DNA of 64,000 nucleotides from Pedococcus bigeumensis (GCF_006438965.1 NZ_RCZM01000006.1:79911-143910), one strand, 5' to 3'; positions 33,572 through 43,322 are shown, numbered from the stretch's first letter. Notes: generated from the sequence alone by a model not told the origin. Made by a program: numbers and translations.

Positions 33572-34845
33572 TTCCTGACCCGCGTGGTCTTGGTGGAGGA
33601 GGTGTCGAGCGCCATCTCGTCCAGCTTGCTCACCGAGCGACGCAGCCGGACGGTGCCGGTCTCGGGGTCGTCGATGTCGACGATCTTGCGCAGCCGGCTG
33701 GTGGCCTCCTCGTTGCCGGTCTGCGCAGCGAGCTGCACCGCCCGCCCGAGCTTGGCCGTCGCCGTGTCGGTGTCGCCGAGGGCCTTTGCAGCGAGGCCGT
33801 CCTGGATGGCTTCGGCGAGCTCGGCCTGACCGGTGTAGTGCGCGACAGCCGGGTCGATCCGGGCCGTCAGGGTGTCGTCGTTGGACCACCTTGCCTTGAC
33901 CAGGCCCTGGGCCGCGACCGTGTCACCGACGGCCAGCTGCACGCGCGAAGCGAGCTGTTCCTGACCCACCGACTTCGCGGGCAGCCGCACCGCCACGTGG
34001 TAGTCGCGGGCCTCGTCGCCCCAGGACCCCGTGGGATAGCCACCCGTCAGCGGGTTGACCTCATGTCGCCGTGCGGTGAGGTCCTCGACCGTCGGCGAGA
34101 CCTGTCTGACGAACAACACCTCCGCCCCCTGCGGCGCCCACACCCGCAAGGTCGCCTCCGCGACACCACGCCCCATCGCCTGCCGCATGATCTGCTCGAA
34201 GTCCGCGGCCATGTCCTCGGGGCGCGCGATGAGGTCGACGCTGCCGAGCAGGGTCGTGGCGATACGGCGAACCTCCGCCACCTGCCAGTCCTCACCGACA
34301 CCCCGGCAGTCGCACTGGAACTTGCCCCTCGCCTCCTCGATGGCGGCGCTGAGCTCCTGCGGTGTCTCGTGCTGGTTGATCCCGTCCGTCAGGAGGATCG
34401 CGTGTCGCTGGGCCAGGTTCGGCACGGACGAGAACACCCGGGTCGCCAGCCTCAGCCAGGTGCCCATGGCGGTGCCGCCGTCGGCCCAGAAGGAGCCCAC
34501 CGCAGCCTTGGCCTCGGCACGCACCTGCGGGTCCATCCGCACCATGGCGGGCTCGGGGGAGACCGGGAACGCCAGGCGCGGCAGGTGGCTCCCCGCGATC
34601 ACAGCGAACCAGACACCGTCGAGCACCTGGTCGAGCGCTGCGGCGGCGGCCTGCTGCACGGCGACGATCTTGTCGCCGCCCATCGATCCGGAGGTGTCGA
34701 CGATGACGATCTCGCCGGCGTCGCCCGAGTCGGACTGACCCGCCTCGCCTGCACCGGAACAGGTCACCGTCACGATGGCGTGGACGTCCGTCCCGCCATC
34801 GGGCAGGAACTCGTTCTGGAACACCTCAGCTGAGAACGTTGCCAT
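33568..34845 (-). CDS. VWA-domain protein
   Basis: 425 residues. A von Willebrand A fold spans about 40-210, with an intact MIDAS: IVDTSGSMGG (DxSxS), a Thr in DGGTAMGTW and Asp in LLTDGINQ. A beta-sandwich follows, then a helical tail with EAIQDGLAAKALGDTDTATAKL, a repeat of TPR flavour. Such proteins act as metal-dependent protein-binding scaffolds, and VWA plus PP2C plus TelA combinations are known from Ter-type stress systems. ATG 34845 lies inside the end of the PP2C gene (20-bp overlap), with GGAAGG upstream. Confidence 0.85.
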   Translation of the reverse strand: MATFSAEVFQNEFLPDGGTDVHAIVTVTCSGAGEAGQSDSGDAGEIVIVDTSGSMGGDKIVAVQQAAAAALDQVLDGVWFAVIAGSHLPRLAFPVSPEPAMVRMDPQVRAEAKAAVGSFWADGGTAMGTWLRLATRVFSSVPNLAQRHAILLTDGINQHETPQELSAAIEEARGKFQCDCRGVGEDWQVAEVRRIATTLLGSVDLIARPEDMAADFEQIMRQAMGRGVAEATLRVWAPQGAEVLFVRQVSPTVEDLTARRHEVNPLTGGYPTGSWGDEARDYHVAVRLPAKSVGQEQLASRVQLAVGDTVAAQGLVKARWSNDDTLTARIDPAVAHYTGQAELAEAIQDGLAAKALGDTDTATAKLGRAVQLAAQTGNEEATSRLRKIVDIDDPETGTVRLRRSVSKLDEMALDTSSTKTTRVRK

Positions 34846-36052
34846 CTGGCGTGCCTTCCTCTTGGTATGCCGCGGGGGCTGGAGCGGTGGCGGTGTCAGG
34901 TGCCGCCGTGGCGGGCGTGGCCGCCACGGCGGGGGTGGCCGTCGTGGCGGGGTTGGCGGGCCCGGCCGTCGTCGGTGGGCCGACCCGGGCGAGGGCCGCC
35001 GTGATGTTGTCCATGCCACCCTGGGCGTTCGCCCAGTCGACCAGGCCATCGGCCAGGTCGAGCGGTGCGGAGCCGGTCCTCGAGGCCGTTTCGTGGAGGA
35101 GTGCTGACATCGCGTCCCCTTCAGAGCAGTAGTTCCAGAGGCCATCGGAGCACACCAGCACCCACCCCGGCTCGGTCAGGTCGACCGAGGCGGTCCGCGG
35201 GGTGTGGTCCGGCGCGTCGATGCCCAGCCACCGGGTGATCGCATGCGCCTGCGGCCCGTTCTCCGCCTCCTCGCGCGACATCCCTCCGGCGATCTGCTCC
35301 GCCGCGAACGAGTCGTCGATGCTGAGCAGCTGTCCGGCGCCGGCATCGGGCAACCAGTAGGCACGGCTGTCACCCACCCAGCCCACGACGAGCTGCGACT
35401 GCTGGATGACCGCGGCGACGAACGTGCACGACGCCGGGTTTCCGGGCCCCGCGGTGGTGTGGCGGATGACCGCGTCATTGGCGGCATCCACGGCGGCCTC
35501 CATGGCCCTCGCCGTCGCCATCAGCCGGGTCGCCGCGGTGCCGAGCGCCTGCGGGTGGGAGACGGCGAGCACGTCGCGGGCCGCCCGCGCGGCGGCGAGG
35601 CTGGCCACGTCGGAGTCGGTGGAGGACGACACCCCGTCGCAGACGACGAGCACGGCGTGGCTGCCCGGTTCGGCCCCCGCGTGCAGGGCGACGGCGTCCT
35701 CGTTGCGGTCGTGGCGGATGCCGCGGTCGCAGACCGCGGCGACCCAGGGTGCCGGCTCCTCGACGAAGTGGTCGCGCTCGCTCACGGCCCCGGCGCCGCA
35801 CTGAGTGCAGTAGCCGTCGGGGGCAACCTCGCCGCCACACTCGTGGCAGGCCCGAGCGGCTGTCACGGTTGCCGTCTGCGGCGGCGGCAGCTCCACGGCG
35901 GGAGTCAGCTCGGCGCCACAGGCCTCGCAGAAGCGGTCGCTATCGCCGATCGGTGCCGAGCATGCGGGACAGGACAGCGCCACTGCCGCCACCGGCATAC
36001 CGGCCTCTGCTCCGGTGACCCCGGCGGCGAGGTCAGGTGCGGTCCCCGTCAT
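34826..36052 (-). CDS. PP2C-type serine/threonine phosphatase with N-terminal zinc ribbons
   Basis: 408 residues. Two cysteine-knuckle modules (CPACSAPIGDSDRFCEACG and CHECGGEVAPDGYCTQCG) precede a PPM phosphatase domain (about 100-345). Its metal and catalytic motifs are DRGIRHDRNEDAV, VVCDGVSSS, GWVGDSRAYWL, CSDGLWNY and DNITAAL, all present. The C-terminal 60 residues are Ala/Thr/Pro-rich. Expected to reverse phosphorylation by the adjacent PknG. ATG 36052 overlaps the pknG stop by 4 bases. Confidence 0.9.
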   Translation of the reverse strand: MTGTAPDLAAGVTGAEAGMPVAAVALSCPACSAPIGDSDRFCEACGAELTPAVELPPPQTATVTAARACHECGGEVAPDGYCTQCGAGAVSERDHFVEEPAPWVAAVCDRGIRHDRNEDAVALHAGAEPGSHAVLVVCDGVSSSTDSDVASLAAARAARDVLAVSHPQALGTAATRLMATARAMEAAVDAANDAVIRHTTAGPGNPASCTFVAAVIQQSQLVVGWVGDSRAYWLPDAGAGQLLSIDDSFAAEQIAGGMSREEAENGPQAHAITRWLGIDAPDHTPRTASVDLTEPGWVLVCSDGLWNYCSEGDAMSALLHETASRTGSAPLDLADGLVDWANAQGGMDNITAALARVGPPTTAGPANPATTATPAVAATPATAAPDTATAPAPAAYQEEGTPDGNVLS

Positions 36053-38277
36053 CGCAGCGTCCAGCGGCGCACCGCGTTGGCCTCGTCGACCAGACGGACC
36101 CGCTCCTGCCGACTGTCGGCGTGCGTCGCCAGGTCGCGGTACGCGGACTCGAGGCCGTCACGCAGGGCAGGCTCGGAGGCGGGGTGACCGGCGAGGGTGA
36201 CCGACGGGTCGGCGCCCTGCGTGGTCACCACCGACAGGGCCAGCTCCAGGACGTCGACCCGGAAACGGGAGCGGTCGACCGGGTCGATGGTCAGGTCGTC
36301 GATGCTCGCCAGGGCTGCGGCGAGCGACGGCAGCCCACCACCCGACTCGGCGAGGAGCCCGGCGCGCCGACGGCGGGCCTGGGTGAAGGCACGGCTGGTC
36401 GCCGGCACGAGGTCCAGGGCACGGACGGCGCCGTCGATGTCACCTCGCCCGGAGCGGATCCGGGCGAGCCCGAACGCCGCCGGGGCGATGTAGTTGGCGT
36501 CGGTCCGGGCACACGTGACGTAGAGCGCCTCGGCGACATCGGCCTCGCCGCCGGTCTCGCAGGCGAACGCGAGGGCCAGCTTGGGGGCGAGCTCGCCCGG
36601 AACCTGGCCGTAGACCGCGTTGAAGGCGCTCTGGGCCTCGCTCGTCCTGCCCCGGGCCAGCGCGACGAGGCCTTCGACCCACACCGCGCGCCACTCCCAC
36701 GGGTCGTCCGCGAGCAAGGCCTGGACGGCCTGGTCGACCCGGTCGAAGTCGCCTGACTCCAGAGCTGCCTGGGCGGTGGCCAGCAGCACTTCGGGGCTCG
36801 GCGCCGGCGCACTGTCCAGGGCCACCAGCCGCTGTGCGGGGTCGTCGATGCTCACCGTCCGCAGCCAGGACGCCTGCGGATCGCCCTCGTCCCGGCGCAG
36901 GGTGGGCAGGTGCTGCCAGGCCAGCGAGTCGTCCGAGACGGTGGGCACGTCGAAGAGCAGTGACGAGGTGGAGTGCTCGGCCGCTCCCTCCCGGTCGAGC
37001 GCGACGACCTCGCGGAGCACCCCCAGGAGCTGGACGCGCAGCTCGTCGGCGCTGACGAACCGGTCCGCAGGATCGGGGGCGCAGGCCTTGAGCAGCAGCC
37101 GGTAGAACGAGTCGTGCTTCTGGAACAGGGGCGTCTGGTCGACGGGCGGCAACGAGGCGATGTAGGTGCTCTGATACCCGCGGAACTCTGCGGCCAGCAC
37201 CATCAGGGCGCGCCCGATCGTGTAGATGTCCGAGGCCACCGAGGGCCCGACCTGCGGCACCTCCGGCGCCTGGTAGCCCGTCGTGCCGTAGATCGCCGAG
37301 TCGAGGTCGTCGAGCCGGCGCACCCCACCCAGGTCGATGAGCTTCACGGCGTCGCTGACCTGGATGACGTTGTCGGGCTTGAAGTCGCAGTAGACCAGGT
37401 TGAGGTCGTGCAGGTACTGGAAGGCCGGGAGGACCTCGATGACGAAGGCGATCGCCTGGTCCAGCGGCAGGGGGCTGTAGACGCCGCCGGCCTTCTTCAT
37501 CCGGTCCTTGAGCAGCTCCTTCAACGAGGTACCGCCGACGTACTCCATGACGATGTAGCCCGCGCCCTCGTGGGACACGAAGTTGTAGATCTCGACGATC
37601 AGCGGGTGCTCGACCTGGGCCAGGAACTGCCGCTCCGCGATCGCCGCGGCGAGCGCATCAGGGTCTCCCGAGTTCAGCAGGCCCTTGAGCACCACCCACC
37701 GGTCGGACACGTTGCGGTCGCGCGCGGCGTAGATCCACCCCAGCCCGCCATGGGCGATCGCGCCGGCGACGACGTACTGCCCGCCGACGACATCGCCCTC
37801 CTTCAGCTTCGGCGCGAAGGAGAACGGGTTCCGGCACGTGGGGCAGAACCCCTCGGTCCGACCTGGCTTGCCGTCGCGGGACCGGCCGACGGGCGACCCG
37901 CACGACGGGCAGGTCCGCCGGTCCTCGGGAACCATCGGGTCGGCCAGGACGGCCTTGGCCGCGTCGACCATCGGCACGGGTGGGATCGAGGTCAGCCCCG
38001 CACCGAGCCGGGCCCCGCGCAGTCGCTGGGAGGACGTGCCCAGACGACGGGTGACCTTGCTGCCGCCACTGGTCCGGGCCGACCCGAGCGCTGTGGAGGC
38101 GAGCCGGTTCGAGGCCCGCGACACCGTGGACGGGGTCTGGGCGATGCCGGCCGGCGCCGTCGGCACCGACCCGGCCTCCGGCGCGGCAGCCGTGGCCGGC
38201 GAGCCGCACACGTCGCAGTAGCCGTCGAGAATCGTTCCGGTGCAGCCCGGCTGGGTGCACGGCAGGGTCGTGGTCAT
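36049..38277 (-). CDS. pknG: Serine/threonine protein kinase PknG
   Basis: 742 residues in PknG order. An N-terminal CxxCG module (GYCDVCG, about 20) is followed by a rubredoxin-like metal domain (TCPSCGSPVG and GFCPTCRNPF, about 120-150). The kinase domain (about 165-430) has GGLGWIYAARD, Lys198 in VVLKG, YCDFKPDN replacing the usual HRD loop, LIDLGG and YGTTGYQAPE. TPR-like helices form the C-terminus. In mycobacteria PknG phosphorylates GarA and so controls 2-oxoglutarate metabolism. ATG 38277 overlaps the upstream stop (ATGA). glnH and glnX lie upstream, separated here by one coiled-coil gene. Confidence 0.93.
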   Translation of the reverse strand: MTTTLPCTQPGCTGTILDGYCDVCGSPATAAAPEAGSVPTAPAGIAQTPSTVSRASNRLASTALGSARTSGGSKVTRRLGTSSQRLRGARLGAGLTSIPPVPMVDAAKAVLADPMVPEDRRTCPSCGSPVGRSRDGKPGRTEGFCPTCRNPFSFAPKLKEGDVVGGQYVVAGAIAHGGLGWIYAARDRNVSDRWVVLKGLLNSGDPDALAAAIAERQFLAQVEHPLIVEIYNFVSHEGAGYIVMEYVGGTSLKELLKDRMKKAGGVYSPLPLDQAIAFVIEVLPAFQYLHDLNLVYCDFKPDNVIQVSDAVKLIDLGGVRRLDDLDSAIYGTTGYQAPEVPQVGPSVASDIYTIGRALMVLAAEFRGYQSTYIASLPPVDQTPLFQKHDSFYRLLLKACAPDPADRFVSADELRVQLLGVLREVVALDREGAAEHSTSSLLFDVPTVSDDSLAWQHLPTLRRDEGDPQASWLRTVSIDDPAQRLVALDSAPAPSPEVLLATAQAALESGDFDRVDQAVQALLADDPWEWRAVWVEGLVALARGRTSEAQSAFNAVYGQVPGELAPKLALAFACETGGEADVAEALYVTCARTDANYIAPAAFGLARIRSGRGDIDGAVRALDLVPATSRAFTQARRRRAGLLAESGGGLPSLAAALASIDDLTIDPVDRSRFRVDVLELALSVVTTQGADPSVTLAGHPASEPALRDGLESAYRDLATHADSRQERVRLVDEANAVRRWTLR

Positions 38278-39464
38278 GACGCCGCTCCTGGACTGGTCCG
38301 GCCCGTGGAGGGCGGCGGCGGGCTTTGGGTGCTGGCGAGATAGGCCTGGTATGCCGCGACGAGAGCCCGCGCGCGGGCCAGATCCACCGGCGTCCGGTCG
38401 AGCACCGCCATGGCGCGGGTCTCCAGCTCCTCGAGGTCTCCCGCTCGCGCTGCCCCAGACCCGGCCACGAACCCGGCGCGCGGCGGTGCGGCAGCAAGGG
38501 CCGCAGCCTTCGCGGCATACGCACCGAGACGCCCACGCAGCTCGGCGCGCTCGGACAGCGCCGCGGCATACGCGTCCTGCGCCACGGTCATGGCGCGGCG
38601 GACCTTGTCCAGGCGCACCAGGTAGGCGTCGACCGCGACGGGGTCGGTCGGGACCGGCCCCAGGGTCGAGACGTCTGGCACGGCAAACCGAGGGGGCGAG
38701 GCCACCTCCTTGACGCACTGAGCCGCGAGGTCACGCAGCGCCGCCCCCTGCGCCTCGAGCTCGGTGCGCAGTGCCTGGGCACGGGCAGCGTCACGCGAGT
38801 CGGCCGCGCGCCGGGAGGCAGCGACGATGAGGTCCCGCTCGGCGCGAGCGGCGTCGTTCTCCAACGGGCCCAGCAGACCTCCGACGTCCGCACCCCGCTG
38901 GAACCGCGCGCTGAGGTCGTCGACCCGCGCGGCGAGCCGCGCCTGCGTGGCCGAGCCGGTCGTGTCGACGGTGGAGGGCTCGCGGTCGACGAGGTCCCTA
39001 AGCCGCTCGACGGCAGCCCGCAGCTGACGCACCCGCGTGGTGACGTCGGCCTGCGACGTGTCGATGCCGAGCCGGGCTCGCAACGAGGTCGCCAGCGCGT
39101 CCGAGAGGCGGCACGCCTCGGGCAGCGAGACCGCGAGGGAGGTGTCGACCCTGGACCAGACGAGCGTGGAGAGTCGCTCCAGCTCGGTCGGCCCCGCGCG
39201 CCCGGAGTCCCAGGTGGCCGTCAGCAGGTCGTAGCGGTCCGAGACCGACTTCCAGAGCGCCATCGAAAGCGTCAGGTCGCCGGTGAAGGCCGACTGGTCC
39301 GGAGCCTGCAGCGCCGCCTCGTCCAGGAGGTCGAGCTCGCCCTTGCGCTGGTCGCGCCAAGCCCCCAGCGCCTCGAGGTACCGCAACGCCTCCACGCCGA
39401 CCAGGGGCGTGCCGAGCCGTCCCGGTGCCACGGGAGCCGAGGCGTTGGCCATGGTGGCGTTCAC
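38274..39464 (-). CDS. Helical coiled-coil protein of the PknG operon
   Basis: 396 residues, almost all alpha-helical with Leu/Ala/Arg/Glu heptads (for example RVRQLRAAVERLRDLVDREP and AARVDDLSARF). No signal peptide or enzyme motif. Not recognised as a named family. GTG 39464 overlaps the glnH stop by 4 bases (GTGA), matching the operon's style; an ATG four codons later is possible. It sits between glnH and pknG, a spot where mycobacteria have no extra gene, so it may be an adaptor between membrane sensor and kinase (inference). Confidence 0.7.
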   Translation of the reverse strand: MNATMANASAPVAPGRLGTPLVGVEALRYLEALGAWRDQRKGELDLLDEAALQAPDQSAFTGDLTLSMALWKSVSDRYDLLTATWDSGRAGPTELERLSTLVWSRVDTSLAVSLPEACRLSDALATSLRARLGIDTSQADVTTRVRQLRAAVERLRDLVDREPSTVDTTGSATQARLAARVDDLSARFQRGADVGGLLGPLENDAARAERDLIVAASRRAADSRDAARAQALRTELEAQGAALRDLAAQCVKEVASPPRFAVPDVSTLGPVPTDPVAVDAYLVRLDKVRRAMTVAQDAYAAALSERAELRGRLGAYAAKAAALAAAPPRAGFVAGSGAARAGDLEELETRAMAVLDRTPVDLARARALVAAYQAYLASTQSPPPPSTGRTSPGAAS

Positions 39465-40486
39465 CGGGTCCGTCCGTAGACCGCGACCGGCGGGGTGGGT
39501 GCCTTGCCCAGTGCGGACAGCCAGGTGTTGTAGCTCTTGGTCCACTGGCCGTCCGCCCGCACCTGAGCCAGCACCCCGTTGACGAACGCCACGAAGTCGA
39601 CGTTGGCCGCGTTGAAGCCCAGTCCATACGGCTCTGCGGTGAACGCGGGTGCCTTGACGACGAGGGCGTACGGGTCCTGGACGGCGAGGCCCGCCAGCAC
39701 CGTGTCGTCGCCGGTGATGGCGTCGACCTTGCCCTCCTGGAAGAGCACCAGGCAGCCGGTGTGGGTGTCCGCGCCGACCGGGATGACTCCGGCAAAGGTC
39801 CGGAGCTTGGTCATGCTCGTGGAGGCGTTGGGTGCGCAGACCTTCTTGCCGACGAGGTCCGCCATCCCCGTGATGGGACCGCCGCCCTGGGCCGTGTCCC
39901 CGAGGTGGACCATCACCTTCTGCCCAGACCGGTAGTACTCACTGGAGAACGCGATCTCCTTCCAGCGGTCACAGGTGATGGTCATGTTGCGCGCCACGAT
40001 GTCCACGCTGCCAGCCTTGAGGACCGGCAGGCGCTGCGCGGTCGTAATGACCCGCAGCTCGATCTTGTTGGGGTTGTTGAAGATTGCCTGCGAGACCGCG
40101 TGCAGCATGTCGATGTCGAAGCCCTCGATCTGGCCCGAGACCGGGTCGCGTGAGCCGAGCAGCAGCGTGTCGGCCGAGACCCCCGCGATGAGGCGCCCAC
40201 GCGCCTGGATACGGGCCATCGTGCTGCCCGCGGGCATCTGTCCCGGAGGGGGAAGCTGCGGTGGGGGCGCATACGACTGCAGGCAGTTGGCCACTGTCAC
40301 GTCGGGGTTGGTCGGTGCAGGTGCCGGGGTGGTCGTCGCCGTCCCAGAGGGAGTCGTGGACGTCGCGCTGGTCTGTTGGCCGGGGACGGGCGTTGCCTCG
40401 TAGACGCCGGCGTCAGCGCACGATGCCAGCAGCAACGCCGCGGCGGTGGCAAGGGTGGCGAGCGCCGCTGCGCCCAGCCGGCTCAT
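39461..40486 (-). CDS. glnH: GlnH-type solute-binding lipoprotein
   Basis: 341 residues. The signal peptide ends in a lipobox LLASC (Cys23). A Thr/Pro-rich spacer leads into a family-3 amino-acid-binding domain (GRLIAGVSADTLLLGSRD, GFDIDMLHAVSQAIF, VDIVARNMTITCDRW, LVGKKVCAPNAST). There is no ABC permease or ATPase gene beside it, consistent with a sensing rather than uptake role. In mycobacteria GlnH binds Asp/Glu/Asn and signals through GlnX to PknG. ATG 40486 overlaps the GlnX stop and has GGAGGAG 6 bases upstream. Confidence 0.9.
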   Translation of the reverse strand: MSRLGAAALATLATAAALLLASCADAGVYEATPVPGQQTSATSTTPSGTATTTPAPAPTNPDVTVANCLQSYAPPPQLPPPGQMPAGSTMARIQARGRLIAGVSADTLLLGSRDPVSGQIEGFDIDMLHAVSQAIFNNPNKIELRVITTAQRLPVLKAGSVDIVARNMTITCDRWKEIAFSSEYYRSGQKVMVHLGDTAQGGGPITGMADLVGKKVCAPNASTSMTKLRTFAGVIPVGADTHTGCLVLFQEGKVDAITGDDTVLAGLAVQDPYALVVKAPAFTAEPYGLGFNAANVDFVAFVNGVLAQVRADGQWTKSYNTWLSALGKAPTPPVAVYGRTR

Positions 40487-41874
40487 CGGTACTCCTCCAG
40501 CCGGTGCGAGAAGCCCCGCCAGGCGCAGGCCGCAGCCAGCAGACCGGCCAGCACACCGAGTACCCCGCCGAGCGGGAGCCACGTCCGGGCCCCGTCCAGC
40601 CGCGCGGATGCGTCGGCACTGAAACTGGACAGCTGCCGCGCCGAGGCGGTGTCGAACTGGGCGAAGGAGCCGTTGCCCGCCTCGGTCCCGGTGCCCGTGG
40701 CGAGTCGCACGGCACCGTCCCAGTCACCCTTGTCGTCGAGGCTGCGGATCTGCTTGTGCACGCCCTCGTAGGTCGGCCACGACAGGGCGCCGGACCCAGC
40801 GGACACGGGGTTGTTGCCGAGGTGTGAGAGCTCGGTCCGCACCGCGGCGTCGGAGGTCTGCCAGGCCTTCTCGAAGGCGCTGCCGGAGCCCCGTGCGATG
40901 AGCGTCAGGCTCTCGTTCGACTTGGCGTCGAAGGCGGCGATCCGGGCCTTCGCGGTCGACAGGGTCGCGGCGTAGGTTCCCGTGCGCACAGTGTCCACGG
41001 TGCGCCCCACCGCGGCAAGGGCGAGGACACCGGCCACGAGGGCGATGAGGACCACGACGGCGCCGGCCGCGAGCGGGATGTTGACGTAGCGCCTGGTCCG
41101 GCGAGCCAGCCACACCAGCTCGAGTACCAGCACCGCCAGGGCGAGCAGCCCGGCGATGACCAGCCACAGCGCGGCACCACCGGCGTTGTCGAACTCGGTG
41201 GAGACGCGCGCGTTGTTGGCGTCAACCAGGTTCTTCAGGATCGGCCGGGCGTCGGCCCGCAGGTTGGCACTGGCGTCCTTGAGGTACTGGGCGCCTACCG
41301 GCAGCCCCTGCCGGTTGTTGGACCGAGCGCTCTCGATCTCACTGGCGTAGGTGACCAGGACCTGGTTGAGCGCGCCGAGAGCGGCACCGTCGGCAGGCTG
41401 GTGCTGGGCAGCCTCGGCGATGAGCTGGGTGGCGGAAGCGACGGCCCTGAGGTAGTCGGCACGCTGGGCAGGCGGTTCCAGCCCTCCGACGAGGAAGGCG
41501 TTGGTGGCGTCCGCGTCGGCCTGGACCAGGTTGGTCTGGATGGCCTGGATCCGTACGAGCTGGTCGGTGTTGGCTCCGGCCCGCTCGAGGGCGCCACTGG
41601 CAGACCGGAAGGCCTGGCCGCCGGCGAGCCCGAAGGCGAGAGCCACTGCCACGCCCACGGCGGCCAGCCAACGCATCCGACCGGGCGTCTCCTCCAGGCT
41701 GGCCCGGATCGTCGCGAGCAGCGGGGAGAGCCGACCGGCCAGGCCCGACGGGGAGCCGGAACCAGAGGTCGAGTCGGGCGCAGTGGCGGGTGCGGGGCTG
41801 GTGGCGCTGCGGTCACCCGGCACCGGAGAAGGGCTCACGCGGGCAGCCGTCGCCGCGCTCGTGGAACTCGTCAC
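40483..41874 (-). CDS. glnX: GlnX-like four-helix membrane sensor protein
   Basis: 463 residues. A Ser/Thr/Pro-rich cytoplasmic start (1-65) precedes TM1 (about 67-90), a helical extracytoplasmic domain (about 90-230), and TM2 and TM3 as a hairpin (about 235-300). A second extracytoplasmic helical domain and TM4 (about 432-452) follow, with a short basic tail. This matches the four-helix layout of mycobacterial GlnX, the transmembrane link between lipoprotein GlnH and kinase PknG. Gene order and 4-base overlap with glnH support the assignment. GTG start overlaps the AAA gene stop. Confidence 0.8.
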   Translation of the reverse strand: MTSSTSAATAARVSPSPVPGDRSATSPAPATAPDSTSGSGSPSGLAGRLSPLLATIRASLEETPGRMRWLAAVGVAVALAFGLAGGQAFRSASGALERAGANTDQLVRIQAIQTNLVQADADATNAFLVGGLEPPAQRADYLRAVASATQLIAEAAQHQPADGAALGALNQVLVTYASEIESARSNNRQGLPVGAQYLKDASANLRADARPILKNLVDANNARVSTEFDNAGGAALWLVIAGLLALAVLVLELVWLARRTRRYVNIPLAAGAVVVLIALVAGVLALAAVGRTVDTVRTGTYAATLSTAKARIAAFDAKSNESLTLIARGSGSAFEKAWQTSDAAVRTELSHLGNNPVSAGSGALSWPTYEGVHKQIRSLDDKGDWDGAVRLATGTGTEAGNGSFAQFDTASARQLSSFSADASARLDGARTWLPLGGVLGVLAGLLAAACAWRGFSHRLEEYR

Positions 41875-43322
41875 GGCATACCTCCAAGGGTGCGGTCACG
41901 GGGGCCGGGATCCGCGGCGGTCAGTACCGGTTCTGACGCGGGCACACCGCCGGCGGCTCCCTCCTCGAGAGGCTCCTCGTCGAAGTCCCGTGCCACGAGC
42001 TGGCGGAGCTGGTCCAGCGACGGGGCATCGACCTCACGCAGCCGCCAGGCGTGTGCGCCGATGGCCGCCTCGAGGGCGTTGCGGGCAAACCGGCCGTTGC
42101 CGAAGCTGCTCCCGCGCGGGGTGCGGCCGAGCACCTCGCGGAACCGCTCGGTGGCCTCGGGCAGCAACTCGTAGTCGGCGCCGCGTGCGAGCTGGACCAG
42201 GATCGCCGCCAGCTCCTCGTCGCTGTAGTCCTCGAACTCGATCGTCGTGCGGAACCGGCTGGCCAGCCCGGGGTTCGCTGCGATGAACGCCTCCATCGGT
42301 GCCGGGTAGCCGGCGACGATGACGACCAGGTCGTCGCGCCGGTCCTCCATCTCCTTGACGAGGGTGTCGACCGCCTCCTGGCCGTACTGGTCGCCCTGCA
42401 TCCCGGTCCCCGTGAGGCTGTAGGCCTCGTCGATGAACAGCACCCCACCGGCGGCGGACGCCACGACCTCGGCGGTCTTGGTCGCGGTCTGGCCGAGGTA
42501 GCCCGCGACGAGCTCGGACCGGTCGACCTCGACCAGCTGGCCCTGGGACAGCAGGCCGAGTGCCTGGTAGATGCCCCCGACCAGGCGCGCCACCGTCGTC
42601 TTGCCGGTGCCGGGGTTGCCGGTGAACACCAGGTGCCTGGTGATGGTGGGGCTCTTCAGCCCCGCGTCGGTCCGCAGCCGCTCGATCCGCAGGACGGCCA
42701 CCTGACGGTGGACCTCGCGCTTGACCCGTTCCAGCCCTATCAGGGCGTCGAGCTCGGCCAGCAGCTCGTCGACGGTCCGGGTCGGCGCTGGCGGCGTCTC
42801 CGATGCCGTATGCCGCGTGCCCGCCGTTGCCGCGGTCGTCGTCGCCGGGGACGTCGCCTCGGATGGTGCGTTCCACGGGGCCGGTGGCGAGTGGGTGAGG
42901 GCTGAAGGGTCGGAAGCTGAGGGGGCAAGGACGGGGACCGCTGCGAGCTGGGCCGCGGCCGCCACCGAGGCGTTGCCGATGACGCGCATCGTCGGCTCGC
43001 CGAGCTGGCATGCCGCGGAGGCCACCTCGGCCAGCGCCTCGGCGTACGCGCGGGCCGACGGGTTCCCTTGCGCGACAAGGGAACCCAGGGAAGCAGTCGG
43101 GGACTCGCGCCAGCGACGCCCCCGGCTCGCCGCATCGAAGAAGTCCTGGGTGGTTGCCTGACCGACGGCCCGCGCCCAGTCAGAAGCCGCGCCCGGCGCC
43201 GACTCCGCCACCGCCGCCGCGAGGCTGAGCGCCTCGGACCGCGCGGAGTCCGCGTCCAACCCTGCGTGCGAGGCCAGGGCCGCCGCGGCGTCGACGGCCT
43301 CGCTCAGGCTCGGACCGCTCAT
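41871..43322 (-). CDS. CbxX/CfqX-type AAA+ ATPase
   Basis: 483 residues. A helical N-terminal region (1-110) and Ala/Pro/Thr-rich linker precede an AAA module (about 190-430). Motifs are LDALIGLERVKREVHRQV, Walker A FTGNPGTGKTTVARL, the pore-type YLGQTATKT, Walker B VLFIDEAYSL and a sensor region with ASRFRTTIEF. The family includes rubisco activase CbbX and EccA of type VII secretion; no ESX genes are here, so a remodelling role on operon partners is more likely (inference). ATG 43322 overlaps the preceding stop by 4 bases. Confidence 0.87.
   Translation of the reverse strand: MSGPSLSEAVDAAAALASHAGLDADSARSEALSLAAAVAESAPGAASDWARAVGQATTQDFFDAASRGRRWRESPTASLGSLVAQGNPSARAYAEALAEVASAACQLGEPTMRVIGNASVAAAAQLAAVPVLAPSASDPSALTHSPPAPWNAPSEATSPATTTAATAGTRHTASETPPAPTRTVDELLAELDALIGLERVKREVHRQVAVLRIERLRTDAGLKSPTITRHLVFTGNPGTGKTTVARLVGGIYQALGLLSQGQLVEVDRSELVAGYLGQTATKTAEVVASAAGGVLFIDEAYSLTGTGMQGDQYGQEAVDTLVKEMEDRRDDLVVIVAGYPAPMEAFIAANPGLASRFRTTIEFEDYSDEELAAILVQLARGADYELLPEATERFREVLGRTPRGSSFGNGRFARNALEAAIGAHAWRLREVDAPSLDQLRQLVARDFDEEPLEEGAAGGVPASEPVLTAADPGPRDRTLGGMP

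Noticed and set aside
39461..40486. Amino-acid ABC uptake system
   Set aside because: Only the binding lipoprotein is present; permease and ATPase genes are missing and the neighbours are glnX and pknG.
41871..43322. EccA of a type VII secretion locus
   Set aside because: The AAA protein resembles EccA, but no EccB/C/D/E, mycosin or WXG100 genes are near; the operon is of PknG/TelA type.
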